Assembly: GCF_000382365.1 (NCBI RefSeq)
Contig: NZ_KB908215.1
Coordinates: forward strand, 372,001 to 436,000
Source of the DNA: Pannonibacter phragmitetus DSM 14782
GTDB lineage: Bacteria > Pseudomonadota > Alphaproteobacteria > Rhizobiales > Stappiaceae
Direction of reading: 5' to 3'
Length of the DNA: 64,000 nt
Part shown: one piece after another, positions 55,728-64,000 of the stretch
How positions within the stretch are numbered: the first letter of the stretch is position 1
Layout: each line of letters starts with the position of its first letter
Translations under genes and position numbers: made by a program
The notes under the pieces: generated by a model
What the model was told of the DNA's origin: nothing
Seen by the model: the letters and a program-made list of their open reading frames with translations, nothing else
Databases searched by the model: none

Positions 55728-56058
55728 TCCCCGTCCCGTGCCGCTGAAATCCGGTTAGGTCCACAGACCTCAGGCATGGCATTGCCGCCCCTTGAGTCCT
55801 GCCGGTTGAACCCGGCCGTCCGGCGGTACTCCCTCAAGGTGGGCAAGGTCAATGCTCTGCGCGCAAACATAGCGATTTTCAGCGGCGGGTGAAGCCGATT
55901 CCCCCGTTCTTCAACCTTCCCCTTGTGGAAGGATTCCGCCGCTTGCCGCCTTTTCTGTCCGCGCACCGGCTAAGGCAGAGCCCTGCAGAAGGCGCTGGCC
56001 TTCCGGCCAAGCTGACGTTACGTTGACGTCATCGGAAGGCGCCACGGAAGAGGGACAC
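55728..56058. other. divergent region between the ATPase and hemolysin III genes
   Basis: A 331-bp gap with outward transcription on both sides. Near its right end (56015-56031) TGACGTTACGTTGACGTCA-type repeats of TGACGT occur; they may be a regulator site. No gene is seen. Confidence 0.4.
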
Positions 56059-56706
56059 ATGCGCGAACAAACAAGAGCAGAGCGGATTGCAGATGGAACG
56101 GTGCATGTCATCGGCATAGCACTGGGGGTGGCGGCCACCATCATTCTTCTGGCACTGGTCATTCCGCAGCCGGATCCGGGGCGCATTGCCAGCATTTCCA
56201 TCTACACCGCATGCCTGATGGCCATGCTGATATGCTCGGCGCTCTACAACATATTTGCAAAGAACGACCATACCAGCTGGTTCCGCCGGTTCGACCATGC
56301 GGCCATTTTCCTGATGATTGCAGGCACCTACACGCCCTTTGCGGCCATGGTCATCGGCGGCTGGGCCGGCATGCTGGTGCTTGCTGTCGTGTGGACAGGG
56401 GCAATCACCTGCGCTGCGATCAAGCTGGTGCGGCTTCAGCGCTTTGACAAATACACAGTGCCGATCTGCCTGGCGCTCGGCTGGGTCATCGTCTTCGCCT
56501 ATCAGCCGTTGCTGGAAAATGCGTCGCCGCTGGGTTTCTGGCTGCTGGTGGCAGGCGGTGCGCTCTATTCGGCAGGAACGGCCTTTTATGCCTGGAAGTC
56601 CCTCCCCTTCCAGAATGCCATCTGGCATGGCTTCGTGCTGGCAGCTGCCATCTGCCACTTCGGCGCCATTCTCTCGGACGTCGCCCTGACGCCCGTCCTC
56701 ACCTGA
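56059..56706 (+). CDS. hemolysin III / PAQR-family membrane protein
   Basis: A 215-aa inner-membrane protein with seven hydrophobic segments. The three zinc-ligand motifs of the PAQR/alkaline-ceramidase fold are present: DGTVHVIG in the first helix, FDHAAIFLMIAGTYTP in the third, and AIWHGFVLAAAICHF in the last. Bacterial members are poorly understood and the hemolysin name is historical. The ATG at 56059 has AGAGGGA upstream; the open frame starts with a TTG at 56023. It ends in a terminator shared with the convergent L,D-transpeptidase gene. Confidence 0.88.
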   Translation: MREQTRAERIADGTVHVIGIALGVAATIILLALVIPQPDPGRIASISIYTACLMAMLICSALYNIFAKNDHTSWFRRFDHAAIFLMIAGTYTPFAAMVIGGWAGMLVLAVVWTGAITCAAIKLVRLQRFDKYTVPICLALGWVIVFAYQPLLENASPLGFWLLVAGGALYSAGTAFYAWKSLPFQNAIWHGFVLAAAICHFGAILSDVALTPVLT

Positions 56707-56719
56707 TCCGCAATGCAAA

Positions 56720-56742
56720 AGGCCCCGCGCAGGGCGGGGCCT
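56720..56742. terminator. bidirectional intrinsic terminator
   Basis: AGGCCCCGC (56720-56728) and GCGGGGCCT (56734-56742) form a perfect 9-bp stem with a 5-nt loop. On the minus strand TTTTGC follows, ending the L,D-transpeptidase transcript; on the plus strand it follows hemolysin III. Confidence 0.85.
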
Positions 56743-56777
56743 CATGATCAATTGTGAAGCACAAAGGCGAAGGCGGC

Positions 56778-57581
56778 TCAGCCGGCCTTCTTCTTCCCGG
56801 CTTCGGCCATCTGCTTCTTGACGTTATCGGGCACCGCATCGCCCAGAACGACGACCTTGGTGTTCATCGGCACGCGGGCGTAAAGATCCATCACGTCCTG
56901 ATGCCACATGCGGATGCAGCCGCTCGAAACGCTGCGGCCGATGCTCTGCGGCTCGGTGGTGCCATGGATGCGGTAGAGCGTGTCCACATTGCCCTGCCAC
57001 AGATAGAGGGCACGGGCACCCAGCGGGTTCTCGATGCCACCATCCATCTTGCCGTCCTTGTACTTCTTCAGTTCAGGACGGCGCTCGATCATTTCCTTCG
57101 GCGGGAACCATGCAGGCCATTCCTGCTTCATGCGGATCGTCGCATCGCCGGACCAGCCGAAGCCTGCCTTGCCAACGCCGATGCCGTAACGCAGGGCCTT
57201 CTTGCGGGAAATGGTCCAGTACAGGAAGTGATTGTAGGGATCGACGATGATCGTCCCAGGCGCTTCCTTGCTCTCGTAGTCAACGACCTGACGCCAGAAC
57301 TGCCGGTCAAAGTTCTTGTACTTGATCGCCGGAATGTCCCAGTCGCCATCCTTGCGGGCGGCATAGGCCAGATCATAGTCGAACTTCTCGTCCGGCAACG
57401 GCGGCTGATTCGGCAGCCCGACCGGCTGCTCAAGCGTCTGGCACCCTGCGGCCGACAACGCCATGAGCGCCGCACCTGTGAAGAGAAAACCGCGGCGGCT
57501 CAGTCCGCGCGATCCAGTTTCAAATTCCGAAGCAACATCAGCTGCCATTTTGGGCTCACCCTTGACCTGACGAACCGTCAT
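56778..57581 (-). CDS. L,D-transpeptidase (YkuD), Tat lipoprotein
   Basis: A 267-aa exported cell-wall enzyme. The N-terminus has a twin-arginine motif and lipobox (SRRGFLFTGAALMALSAAGC), so it is likely a Tat-dependent lipoprotein. The YkuD domain ends in the catalytic motif HGTTEPQSIGRSVSSGCIRM with His206 and Cys222. These enzymes make 3-3 cross-links in peptidoglycan or attach lipoproteins, and are abundant in Hyphomicrobiales. The start at 57581 has AAGGTGG upstream; the ATG at 57548 is possible; the frame extends to 57710 without support. Confidence 0.92.
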   Translation of the reverse strand: MTVRQVKGEPKMAADVASEFETGSRGLSRRGFLFTGAALMALSAAGCQTLEQPVGLPNQPPLPDEKFDYDLAYAARKDGDWDIPAIKYKNFDRQFWRQVVDYESKEAPGTIIVDPYNHFLYWTISRKKALRYGIGVGKAGFGWSGDATIRMKQEWPAWFPPKEMIERRPELKKYKDGKMDGGIENPLGARALYLWQGNVDTLYRIHGTTEPQSIGRSVSSGCIRMWHQDVMDLYARVPMNTKVVVLGDAVPDNVKKQMAEAGKKKAG

Positions 57582-57785
57582 AAACGCCACCTTTTGCGCC
57601 GGTTCACCGGGAGAAGGCAATATTCGCCCGGAATGAACAAATGAAATCCCCGCGAGCGCGGCAATTCCGCCACAGATGCATGCTGCCGCTTGCCATGACC
57701 GCCACTGCAATGCCTAAATGAAAAGCAATCCAGCCTGCAGAAACGCCTGCAACCCGCCCGAGCCCTGCCCCCTGACGAGGTCCCA

Positions 57786-58856
57786 TTGAGCGAATCACAT
57801 CCTGGCCATCCGCCCGTGCCTGTCTTCGATGGCCACAATGACACCCTTCTGAAGCTGGAGATGCGTGAGCGTGCAGGGCGCGGCAAGTCCTTCTTCGAAC
57901 GCTCCCCGGAGGACCACATAGACCTGCCCCGCGCCCGGGACGGCGGCTTTGCCGGCGGTCTCTTCGCCATGTTCGTACCCAGCGTACAGGACATGCAGCT
58001 GATGCGCTCGCTTGGCTCCGCCGATCCGCGCCACTACCAGCGGCTGGGTCAGGAAGAAGCCCTGAGCTGGACCCTGGCGATGACCTCCCGCGCCCTGAAG
58101 CTGGAAACCACTTCGCAAGGCGCTTGCCGCATTGCCCGCAGTGCATCCGAAATCGAGGCGGCAATGGCAGCCGGACAGATGGCGATGGTGCTGCATATCG
58201 AAGGGGCAGAGTGCATCGGCCCGGATCTTGCCACGCTGGATGTTCTCCATGCCGCAGGCCTTCGTTCCCTTGGCCCGGTCTGGAGCCGCCGCAACATCTT
58301 TGGCGACGGCGTGCCCATGGCCTTTCCGTCCTCTCCCGATACCGGCGAAGGGCTGACAGATCTTGGGCACCAGCTTGTCCGCCGCTGCAACGCGCTCGGC
58401 ATCATGGTGGATCTGTCGCATATCACCGAGAAAGGCTTCTGGGATGTAGCGGGCATCTCGGACAGGCCGCTCATCGCTTCCCACTCCAACGCTCACACCC
58501 TGTGTCCCAGCGCCCGCAATCTGACGGACCGCCAGCTGGCAGCCATTGCAGAGAGCAAGGGGCTTGTGGGCGTCAATTTCCATTGCGCGTTCCTGCGCGA
58601 GGACGGGCGCCCCGACAGCAATACGCCGCTCGAAACGGCCGTCCGCCATGCAGCCTATCTCATAGACAAACTTGGCGAGGATCACGTCGGTCTTGGTTCC
58701 GACTTCGACGGATGCCTTGTTCCCCGCGATATCGGTGATGTTTCGGGCCTGCCGCGCCTGATCGCGGCGTTCCGGGAACACGGGTTCGGTGAAAATCTGA
58801 TCGAAAAGCTGGCCTGGAGAAACTGGGTCGCCGTCATTGCGCGCAGTGAAATTTGA
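57786..58856 (+). CDS. M19-family membrane dipeptidase
   Basis: A 356-aa zinc dipeptidase of the renal dipeptidase family. Metal ligands are seen in VFDGHNDTLLKL (His-x-Asp), VLHIEGAE (bridging Glu), VDLSHITEKGFWDV (His), IASHSNAH (His) and LGSDFDG (Asp). No signal peptide, so it is cytosolic and may hydrolyse dipeptides, including some with D-residues. The start is TTG (57786) with GAGG upstream. Its neighbour to the left is the L,D-transpeptidase; a common role in muropeptide turnover is possible. Confidence 0.92.
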   Translation: MSESHPGHPPVPVFDGHNDTLLKLEMRERAGRGKSFFERSPEDHIDLPRARDGGFAGGLFAMFVPSVQDMQLMRSLGSADPRHYQRLGQEEALSWTLAMTSRALKLETTSQGACRIARSASEIEAAMAAGQMAMVLHIEGAECIGPDLATLDVLHAAGLRSLGPVWSRRNIFGDGVPMAFPSSPDTGEGLTDLGHQLVRRCNALGIMVDLSHITEKGFWDVAGISDRPLIASHSNAHTLCPSARNLTDRQLAAIAESKGLVGVNFHCAFLREDGRPDSNTPLETAVRHAAYLIDKLGEDHVGLGSDFDGCLVPRDIGDVSGLPRLIAAFREHGFGENLIEKLAWRNWVAVIARSEI

Positions 58857-59188
58857 AACTGGCGCATATAGACAAATCCAACCCGGCGTGAACTTGTTTA
58901 AAATACTATACAAATTTCATGATAGTTTGCGGCAGCTGCCCGGAAAAATGCGGCTGCAGACTGTTCTACATGTATTGCAGGCTGTTTGCTTCAGAATGAG
59001 ACAACTCCGGCCGCCGAAGTGGCTTGGCAGGCTTGTTCGCGCGGGAAGGTTCTTTCAAAAGAGCGGCTCCGCAAGCATTCTGCTGTCAGCGGCATGCATC
59101 AGCCTGCGATGCCACTTGTATCCGTTGTGCTGTTTTCTTTTGATCCGCTGCCCGGAGCTTGCATGTCAGAAGGTGGGGGCACAGCCGC
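58857..59188. other. promoter region of the GntR-type gene
   Basis: A 332-bp gap. Its left part (58890-58930) is AT-rich and contains an imperfect inverted repeat, ACTAT at 58905 and ATAGT ending at 58926. No gene is evident in the rest. Confidence 0.4.
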
Positions 59189-59905
59189 ATGTCAGTGGCG
59201 ATGCAAATGAAATTTCCGACGCTTCCGAAGGAAAGCGGGCGCAAGTCCAACGCAGTTTATGGCAGCTTGAGGCGCCTTATCATGCTGTCTGAACTGAATG
59301 GCGGCAGCATTCTGACCGAACAGTCCCTCGCTCACGAGTTTGCCTGCTCGCAAGGCACCATCCGCGAGGCACTGCTGCGGCTGGAACAGGATGGGTTTGT
59401 CGAACGCAGAGGCTATCAGGGAACCTTCGTCACAAGCATAAGTGACGCAGAGGCGGAGATCCTCATTCACCAGCGTATCGCCCTCGAAAGCGCCGGCATC
59501 GCCCGGGCCTGCCTGAACATTGATACCGCCACCCGTGAGTTTCTGCTCCAGTCGGTCGAGGACTACCGCAAGGTCCGCGATCTGGGCGATGGCTATCTCC
59601 TCAGCCGCATCGATCTCGCTTTTCATCTGAAGCTGTTCGAGCGTGCAAACCTGCCCAACCTTATGCCGGTCCTGGCGCGCACTCTGCAGCTGGTTCACCG
59701 TTTCATGATCGCTCAGCGCGCAGGTGAGACCTTCTGGCTGGACCTGTTCCCGGAGCAGCACCTGTCCATCATCGAAGCACTGGATCAGAAGGATCCTGAA
59801 GTGTGCCGGCAGCTGATGGCGCGGCATGTGGCCTCAAATGTCGAGGCTTTCCATCCGATCATGTTCAAGCGCCTGTTTGGCAGCATGGAGCAGCCCGCCG
59901 CCTGA
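59189..59905 (+). CDS. GntR-family regulator (FadR/FCD type)
   Basis: A 238-aa transcription factor. The winged helix is at about 20-85 (LTEQSLAHEFACSQGTIREA, LLRLEQDGFVERRGYQGTFV). The C-terminal FCD domain (about 95-225) is helical, with the conserved Asp-x-x-x-His of its metal or ligand site (RIDLAFHLKLFE) and EQHLSIIEAL, RQLMARHV. Effector and target are unknown; FCD regulators usually respond to organic acids. Several starts exist (59159 TTG; 59189, 59201, 59207 ATG); 59189 follows GGTGGGGG. It is convergent with the beta-helix protein gene. Confidence 0.9.
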   Translation: MSVAMQMKFPTLPKESGRKSNAVYGSLRRLIMLSELNGGSILTEQSLAHEFACSQGTIREALLRLEQDGFVERRGYQGTFVTSISDAEAEILIHQRIALESAGIARACLNIDTATREFLLQSVEDYRKVRDLGDGYLLSRIDLAFHLKLFERANLPNLMPVLARTLQLVHRFMIAQRAGETFWLDLFPEQHLSIIEALDQKDPEVCRQLMARHVASNVEAFHPIMFKRLFGSMEQPAA

Positions 59906-59922
59906 GGGGCTGCGAGCAGCCG

Positions 59923-61308
59923 TCAGCCGCTCACCGTATTCCCCGCAATTGCCAGGTGCCGCGGGACGGTACTGGCGCCAGCCAAATCGCCGGTCACCGC
60001 CTCCCGCCAGCGGTGGCCGACAATGGCCCCGCGGCGCGCCCCGGAAATGATGTTGCCCTGAATGACGGCCGCTCCTGCGCCTTCCACCACGGTCACGGCA
60101 ATGCCGAGCGGGCAGTCTCTCAGAATGTTCTGGGCAATCAGCAGGTCGCGCATGTAGGGGCCCCAGCCCGCAAGGATGCCGTACTTCGGCGCACCCTCGA
60201 CAACATTGCCGCTGACCACCGTATCGGCTTCCACCGCGACGCCGATGCCGAAGCCCGCCACTTCTTCCGGATAAGGGCCATCCAGGCGGATGTTGCGCAC
60301 GATGTTCCCTGTCACGGACGCCAGCCGCCCGCCCTGCTGGAAGTTGGCCACGGAAATACCCATCGTGCCCCCATCCACCAGATTGCCGGAGATGACGGCC
60401 CCTTCGAAGCTGAACTCGCTGTAGACCGCCGTCTCGCCCGAACGCAGGCAGGTGTTGCCGCTGATCTGCACATTGGAAGCCGAGTTGGCACGGATCGCCG
60501 AGAAGGCGCAGTCCGACACGTGGTTATTGGCGATGATGACGCCGCCCGCGCGGAAGACATTGATGCCATTGCCGTGCTGGCCGGTGCCGCCCGCCTTGGC
60601 TGCTATCGCGCTGATCCGGTTGCCCGTGATCAGCGTGCCGTCCTCGCCCTGGGTCCAGCGCAGCACCAGCAGCCCGCCGTTGGCGCATCCTGTAATGGTG
60701 TTGCCGGAGAAGGTCAGCCCCGCACCCTCGACGGAGCGGATGCCGGCTTCCGCCGCACCGGAAATCACGCAGCGCTCCACATGGCCGCTGCAGCGGTCCA
60801 GCGCCAGTCCCGAGCGGCTGGAACCGGTGATCTCGCAGTCCGTCATGCCGAGATTGGTGACCCCGGTAAAATGCAGCAGGCCGAAGCTGCCCTCCCCCAG
60901 CATCTTGTTGCCGCCGTCGAAGGAGAGGCCCTCCAGACGGATGCGGCTGGCGCCATTGGCCCCCATCAGCACACCGCCGCCGCCCAGATGCACCAGTTGC
61001 GTACGCCCCGGAACGCCGACAATCATGGCGCCGGAGGGAAGATCGAGGTTGGAAACGGGATAGCTGCCGGCGGGCAGAAACAGCGCCTTGCCACGGGCCA
61101 CGGCCCGGTCGATGGCCTTTTGCATGGCGGCGCTCTGGTCTTCTGGCCGGTCCGGCACAAGGCCCAGGTCCTGCCCGTCAATGCTGCCGCGCAGATCCGC
61201 CACCTGCGTCAGCGCCAGAACGGGTGTACCGGAAAGGCACAGACCCAGCCCGGCCAGAAAGCCCCTGCGGCCCATCTTCAGCCTGTCTGACCTGCAAATC
61301 CCGCTCAT
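59923..61308 (-). CDS. Tat-exported right-handed beta-helix protein (TIGR03808-like)
   Basis: A 461-aa exported protein. The Tat signal is MGRRGFLAGLGLCLSGTPVL (about residues 12-31). The rest forms a parallel beta-helix: repeated rungs with N/S-G-N patterns such as TFSGNTITGC, ISGNTCLRS, ISGNLVDGG, VTGNIVRN, VSGNVVEGA and IQGNIISGA. It resembles TIGR03808, a twin-arginine repeat protein family of Hyphomicrobiales with no known activity. Pectate-lyase or other polysaccharide-acting enzymes share the fold, but a catalytic set is not evident. The ATG at 61308 is preferred to 61368. meaB lies upstream on the same strand. Confidence 0.87.
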   Translation of the reverse strand: MSGICRSDRLKMGRRGFLAGLGLCLSGTPVLALTQVADLRGSIDGQDLGLVPDRPEDQSAAMQKAIDRAVARGKALFLPAGSYPVSNLDLPSGAMIVGVPGRTQLVHLGGGGVLMGANGASRIRLEGLSFDGGNKMLGEGSFGLLHFTGVTNLGMTDCEITGSSRSGLALDRCSGHVERCVISGAAEAGIRSVEGAGLTFSGNTITGCANGGLLVLRWTQGEDGTLITGNRISAIAAKAGGTGQHGNGINVFRAGGVIIANNHVSDCAFSAIRANSASNVQISGNTCLRSGETAVYSEFSFEGAVISGNLVDGGTMGISVANFQQGGRLASVTGNIVRNIRLDGPYPEEVAGFGIGVAVEADTVVSGNVVEGAPKYGILAGWGPYMRDLLIAQNILRDCPLGIAVTVVEGAGAAVIQGNIISGARRGAIVGHRWREAVTGDLAGASTVPRHLAIAGNTVSG

Positions 61309-61400
61309 CGCCTCACCGCTCGTTTCAATCTGGCGCAGCAGACGCAGCCATTGTGCAGCAGGGAGCAAGAACCATGCCCGCAGACAGGGGCGAGCAAGGG

Positions 61401-62399
61401 TCAGATGCCGGTAAGCCTGGCGATGTCCTCCACGGCGGCGGAAGCGGGAACCTCGCCGGAGCGCACCTTGTCCTCAAGCGCGCGAATATGGGCGGCCCGT
61501 CCAGGGTCCCGGGTCAGGGCCTCCATCAGCCGCTGTTGCAGCATGTCCCACATCCAGGACACCTGCTGGCGGGCGCGCCGCTCCTGCCATTCGCCGGTCG
61601 CCTGCATCTTGTCGCGGTGCAGTTCCACCTGCGCCCACATCTCGCGCAGGCCTTCGTTGGCAAGGCCGGAAACCGTCACTACCGGCGGCGACCATGTGGG
61701 CGAGCGCGGTGCCATGATATGCAGCGCACTGCGGTAATCGGCCGCCGCCGCCCGCGCCCGCATGGCCCCCTCGCCGTCTGCCTTGTTGACGGCGATGAGG
61801 TCGGCGATTTCCAGGACGCCTTTCTTGATGCCCTGCAACTCATCGCCGGCACCCGGCAGCATGAGCACGAGGAAGAAATCGACCATCTCCGCGACGGCCG
61901 TTTCCGACTGGCCGATGCCGACCGTCTCCACAAGGATCACGTCGAAACCGGCCGCCTCGCACAGCAGCATCGTCTCGCGCGTGCGCGCCGTCACGCCGCC
62001 CAGCGTTCCAGCAGAAGGGGATGGACGAATGAAGGCTTTCGGATCGACAGCCAGCCGCGCCATGCGGGTCTTGTCGCCCAGAATGGACCCGCCGGTGCGG
62101 GTGGAGGATGGATCAACCGCCAGCACCGCGACCTTATGGCCATCTGCGGTCAGGTTGCTGCCCAGCGTGTCGATGGTGGTGGATTTGCCGACGCCCGGCA
62201 CGCCGGTGATGCCGACGCGCTGTGCCTTGCCCGTGTGGGGCATCAACAGGGTAAGAAGCTCCCGTGCGGACTGGCGGTGCTCGGCCTTGCGCGATTCCAC
62301 CAGCGTGATCGCACGGGCCAGCATCGCCCGGTTCCCTGCAAGGATCTGCCGGGCGAGATCGTCAACGGACGGTGTGCGGACAACGGATTCGGCGCTCAT
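61401..62399 (-). CDS. meaB: methylmalonyl-CoA mutase-associated GTPase MeaB
   Basis: A 332-aa G3E-family GTPase that loads and protects the B12 cofactor of methylmalonyl-CoA mutase. Walker A is GITGVPGVGKST (about 63-74), followed by LAVDPSSTRTGGSILGDKTRM, the switch region, and VETVGIGQSE, the MeaB signature; NKADG is the base-recognition motif. The partner genes mutA-scpA are 45 kb away. It is 92 bp upstream of the beta-helix protein gene on the same strand. Confidence 0.96.
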   Translation of the reverse strand: MSAESVVRTPSVDDLARQILAGNRAMLARAITLVESRKAEHRQSARELLTLLMPHTGKAQRVGITGVPGVGKSTTIDTLGSNLTADGHKVAVLAVDPSSTRTGGSILGDKTRMARLAVDPKAFIRPSPSAGTLGGVTARTRETMLLCEAAGFDVILVETVGIGQSETAVAEMVDFFLVLMLPGAGDELQGIKKGVLEIADLIAVNKADGEGAMRARAAAADYRSALHIMAPRSPTWSPPVVTVSGLANEGLREMWAQVELHRDKMQATGEWQERRARQQVSWMWDMLQQRLMEALTRDPGRAAHIRALEDKVRSGEVPASAAVEDIARLTGI

Positions 62400-62455
62400 G
62401 CTTTCAGCCTTAGCCGATCAGGCCCGCCCCGTCACCATCGCCGAATGTCTGGGTG

Positions 62456-63079
62456 TCAGCCCTGAGCGGTGGGCGTCCAGACGATGCGCTGCAGGGCGGC
62501 GCCCCGCAGCTGGCCTTCATCCGGCAGGGCATCCCAGGGGCCCTGATATTGCGGAATGGCGAAGACAAGCTCCACATTCGGCGCGCCCTTGGACCGGCAG
62601 ATGGCCATGCCGCGCCACAGGTTCTGGCCGACGCGGCAATCGGACCGGCGCATGCCGGCCTCGGCGAAGGTCATGCCGATGCGCTCGCCGTTGGGGCCGG
62701 CCAGATGATGGGTCACGCCGTGCACGGCGCGGACATTGCCATCCCGTCCACGGAAGATCTGCAGCACCTGAAACCCGTCCGAGTTGAACGCACCCAGCGC
62801 GTTTTCGGTGGTGGTTTCTTCCGCTGTCTGGATGGTGTCGGTGGTAAAGCCCGGAAGGGCGGCCTGAATGGCCTTGGAGGAATAGGCCGTTCCGGCACGG
62901 ATGCCGCCAACACCGGCACCGGTGATCTGCACCAGAGTCACATTCGACGTCCGCGCGGCAGGCACCGCTGCATAGGACATGGTGCTGACCGAAGACGTGG
63001 TCTCCGCATAGTCCGACGTTCGCGAACATGCGGGCAGAAGCAGGGCAAGACCAAGTGCAGCGGCAAGCGGAAGACGCAT
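62456..63079 (-). CDS. DUF1131-family lipoprotein (YfeY-like)
   Basis: A 207-aa exported lipoprotein: MRLPLAAALGLALLLPACSR has lipobox LPAC with Cys18. The body follows DUF1131: GAGVGGIRAGTAYSSKAIQ, then GFQVLQIFRGRDGNVRAVHG, a cysteine-containing part (SDCRVGQNLWRGMAICRSKG) and a GPWDALPDEGQLRGAALQRI ending with IVW. E. coli YfeY is a sigma-E-regulated outer-membrane lipoprotein of unknown function. The open frame begins with a GTG at 63202; the ATG at 63079 has GGAG upstream. It is 56 bp upstream of meaB on the same strand. Confidence 0.82.
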   Translation of the reverse strand: MRLPLAAALGLALLLPACSRTSDYAETTSSVSTMSYAAVPAARTSNVTLVQITGAGVGGIRAGTAYSSKAIQAALPGFTTDTIQTAEETTTENALGAFNSDGFQVLQIFRGRDGNVRAVHGVTHHLAGPNGERIGMTFAEAGMRRSDCRVGQNLWRGMAICRSKGAPNVELVFAIPQYQGPWDALPDEGQLRGAALQRIVWTPTAQG

Positions 63080-63245
63080 GTGAGAATTACTCCGGACACT
63101 GAATGATGCTTCGGCAAATCGGCAGGCAGCCGGGCCAGACGGCATTCCTTTGCCAGCCAATTGGGGCAGCCCTGCGGCAGGCCTGCCCCTGTTGCGCGGC
63201 ACAATGGTTGATCCGGGTTAACCAGCCATTTCGATCAGCCGACTG

Positions 63246-63827
63246 TCAGGTATCCTGTTTCTTGATCCACTTGGAAATCACCGGCGGCACATAGGCTTCA
63301 AAGCCTGCGATCAAATGCGCCGGATCTTCCGATACCAGCAGCATACTGCGCATTTCCGCCCGCACAAACCCCTTGGAAACCTGCTCGTCGAGGAACGTCA
63401 GCAGCGCATCGTAGAAACGCGCCGTGTTGAGCAGGCCGAAGGGCTTGGAGTGATATCCAAGCTGCCCCCAGGTCCAGACCTCGAAGATCTCTTCCATGGT
63501 GCCGGTGCCGCCCGGCAGGGTGATGAAGCCATCGGACAGTTCGGCAAACATCGCCTTGCGCTCATGCATGGAGCGGACAATGTGGATTTCACTGAGGCCC
63601 TTGTGCTCCAGTTCCTTGGCCTTCAGCGCCTCGGGAAGGATGCCGATCACCTTGCCGCCAGCCGCCAGCGCGCCATCAGCGACCGCGCCCATCAGGCCCA
63701 CAGCAGCCCCGCCATAAACAAGGGTCTTGCCCGCCTCGGCAATCACCCGCCCCGTCTCGCGGGCAGCCTGTTCAAATGCCGGGTCCGTGCCGAAATTCGA
63801 CCCGCAGAAAACGCAAATGGACTTCAT
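63246..63827 (-). CDS. LOG-family nucleoside 5'-monophosphate phosphoribohydrolase (TIGR00730)
   Basis: A 193-aa Rossmann-fold enzyme. The start SICVFCGSNFGTDPAF and the motif LPGGTGTMEEIFEVWTWGQL (PGGxGTxxE) define the LOG family, which hydrolyses AMP or cytokinin nucleotides to base and ribose 5-phosphate. The usual substrate in bacteria is uncertain. The start is the ATG complementary to 63825-63827. Its upstream neighbour on the same strand ends only 14 bp away, suggesting an operon. Confidence 0.92.
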   Translation of the reverse strand: MKSICVFCGSNFGTDPAFEQAARETGRVIAEAGKTLVYGGAAVGLMGAVADGALAAGGKVIGILPEALKAKELEHKGLSEIHIVRSMHERKAMFAELSDGFITLPGGTGTMEEIFEVWTWGQLGYHSKPFGLLNTARFYDALLTFLDEQVSKGFVRAEMRSMLLVSEDPAHLIAGFEAYVPPVISKWIKKQDT

Positions 63828-63841
63828 CAGGAAACAGCTCC

Positions 63842-64000
63842 TTATGCACTGACGCTGGCGGCGCGGCGCAGGTCCGTCAGGAAGTCCTGCGAGGGGCGGA
63901 TCAGCCCCACCTCTGCCTCGCGGCGGCTTTTCAGCACCGGCTGACGCAGATCCGCCAGCAGGCGGGCTTCGTCGTCATTGAGATCAAGGAAGGCTTCCAG
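63842..64000 (-). CDS. 3' end of an unidentified gene (cut by window edge)
   Basis: The last 52 codons of a minus-strand gene enter at the right edge and stop at TAA (63842-63844). The peptide has AFLDLNDDEARLLADLRQPV, then KSRREAEVGLIRPSQDF, and ends LRRAASVSA. Composition is typical of a real protein and the 14-bp gap to the LOG-family gene supports co-transcription. I do not recognise the family. Confidence 0.6.
   Translation of the reverse strand: MEAFLDLNDDEARLLADLRQPVLKSRREAEVGLIRPSQDFLTDLRRAASVSA

Overview
The window is about 62-64% GC and densely coding, with short 4-bp overlaps in operons (panB/panC, mutA/scpA) and Shine-Dalgarno-led ATG, GTG and TTG starts. The gene set points to an alphaproteobacterium of the order Hyphomicrobiales (Rhizobiales): two-subunit methylmalonyl-CoA mutase with MeaB, a TIGR03808-like Tat beta-helix protein, a VjbR-type LuxR regulator, separate MnmD and MnmC-oxidase-like genes, and ExoP/ExoY-type exopolysaccharide genes. 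A Stappiaceae-like genus (for example Pannonibacter or Roseibium) is my best guess, but that is inference. I saw no IS element, prophage, CRISPR array, tRNA or rRNA.

Layout. 1-3.4 kb: 5' end of a branched-chain aminotransferase, LysE exporter, two zinc-ribbon/TM2 genes, haloacid dehalogenase, PilZ-like protein. 3.5-5.7 kb: katG. 6.2-10.4 kb: aldehyde dehydrogenase, a truncated D-threonine aldolase/D-serine dehydratase-like gene, 790 bp of decayed DNA and a DAO-family oxidoreductase, which look like the remains of a catabolic cluster. 10.6-12.3 kb: hipBA with four operators at exact 27-bp spacing. 12.5-16.6 kb: methylmalonyl-CoA mutase. 17-25.6 kb: LuxR regulator, DUF4332 protein, HerA-like ATPase, panBC, multicopper oxidase, M20 peptidase, DUF1275 protein. 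26.2-33.2 kb: malate synthase G, DMT exporter, Na+/H+ antiporter fused to a cyclic-nucleotide-binding domain, SDR.

33.4-50.3 kb is the surface-polysaccharide region. It holds an autotransporter-type barrel protein, a secreted protein joining a CBM60-like module to an OmpA-like domain, cysQ-ugd, a LapG-like periplasmic protease, an O-antigen-ligase/Wzy-type protein, a PPP phosphatase, a BY-kinase chain-length protein and an ExoY-type initiating transferase. Housekeeping genes (mnmD, the MnmC-oxidase-like gene, ybaK) are interspersed. Three copies of a dispersed palindromic repeat lie in and at the edges of this region, two of them supplying the stop codon of the gene before them.

50.4-64 kb: HBM-type chemoreceptor, small secreted and hypothetical proteins, second HerA-like ATPase, hemolysin III, L,D-transpeptidase, M19 dipeptidase, GntR regulator, Tat beta-helix protein, meaB, DUF1131 lipoprotein, LOG-family hydrolase and the 3' end of an unidentified gene.

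Functional links: MeaB (62 kb) protects the mutase encoded 45 kb away; the mutase and malate synthase G feed propionyl-CoA and glyoxylate carbon into the TCA cycle; ugd supplies UDP-glucuronate to the polysaccharide genes. The most original material is in the polysaccharide region (CBM60-like/OmpA protein, phosphatase beside the tyrosine kinase, repeat family) and in the regular hip operator array.
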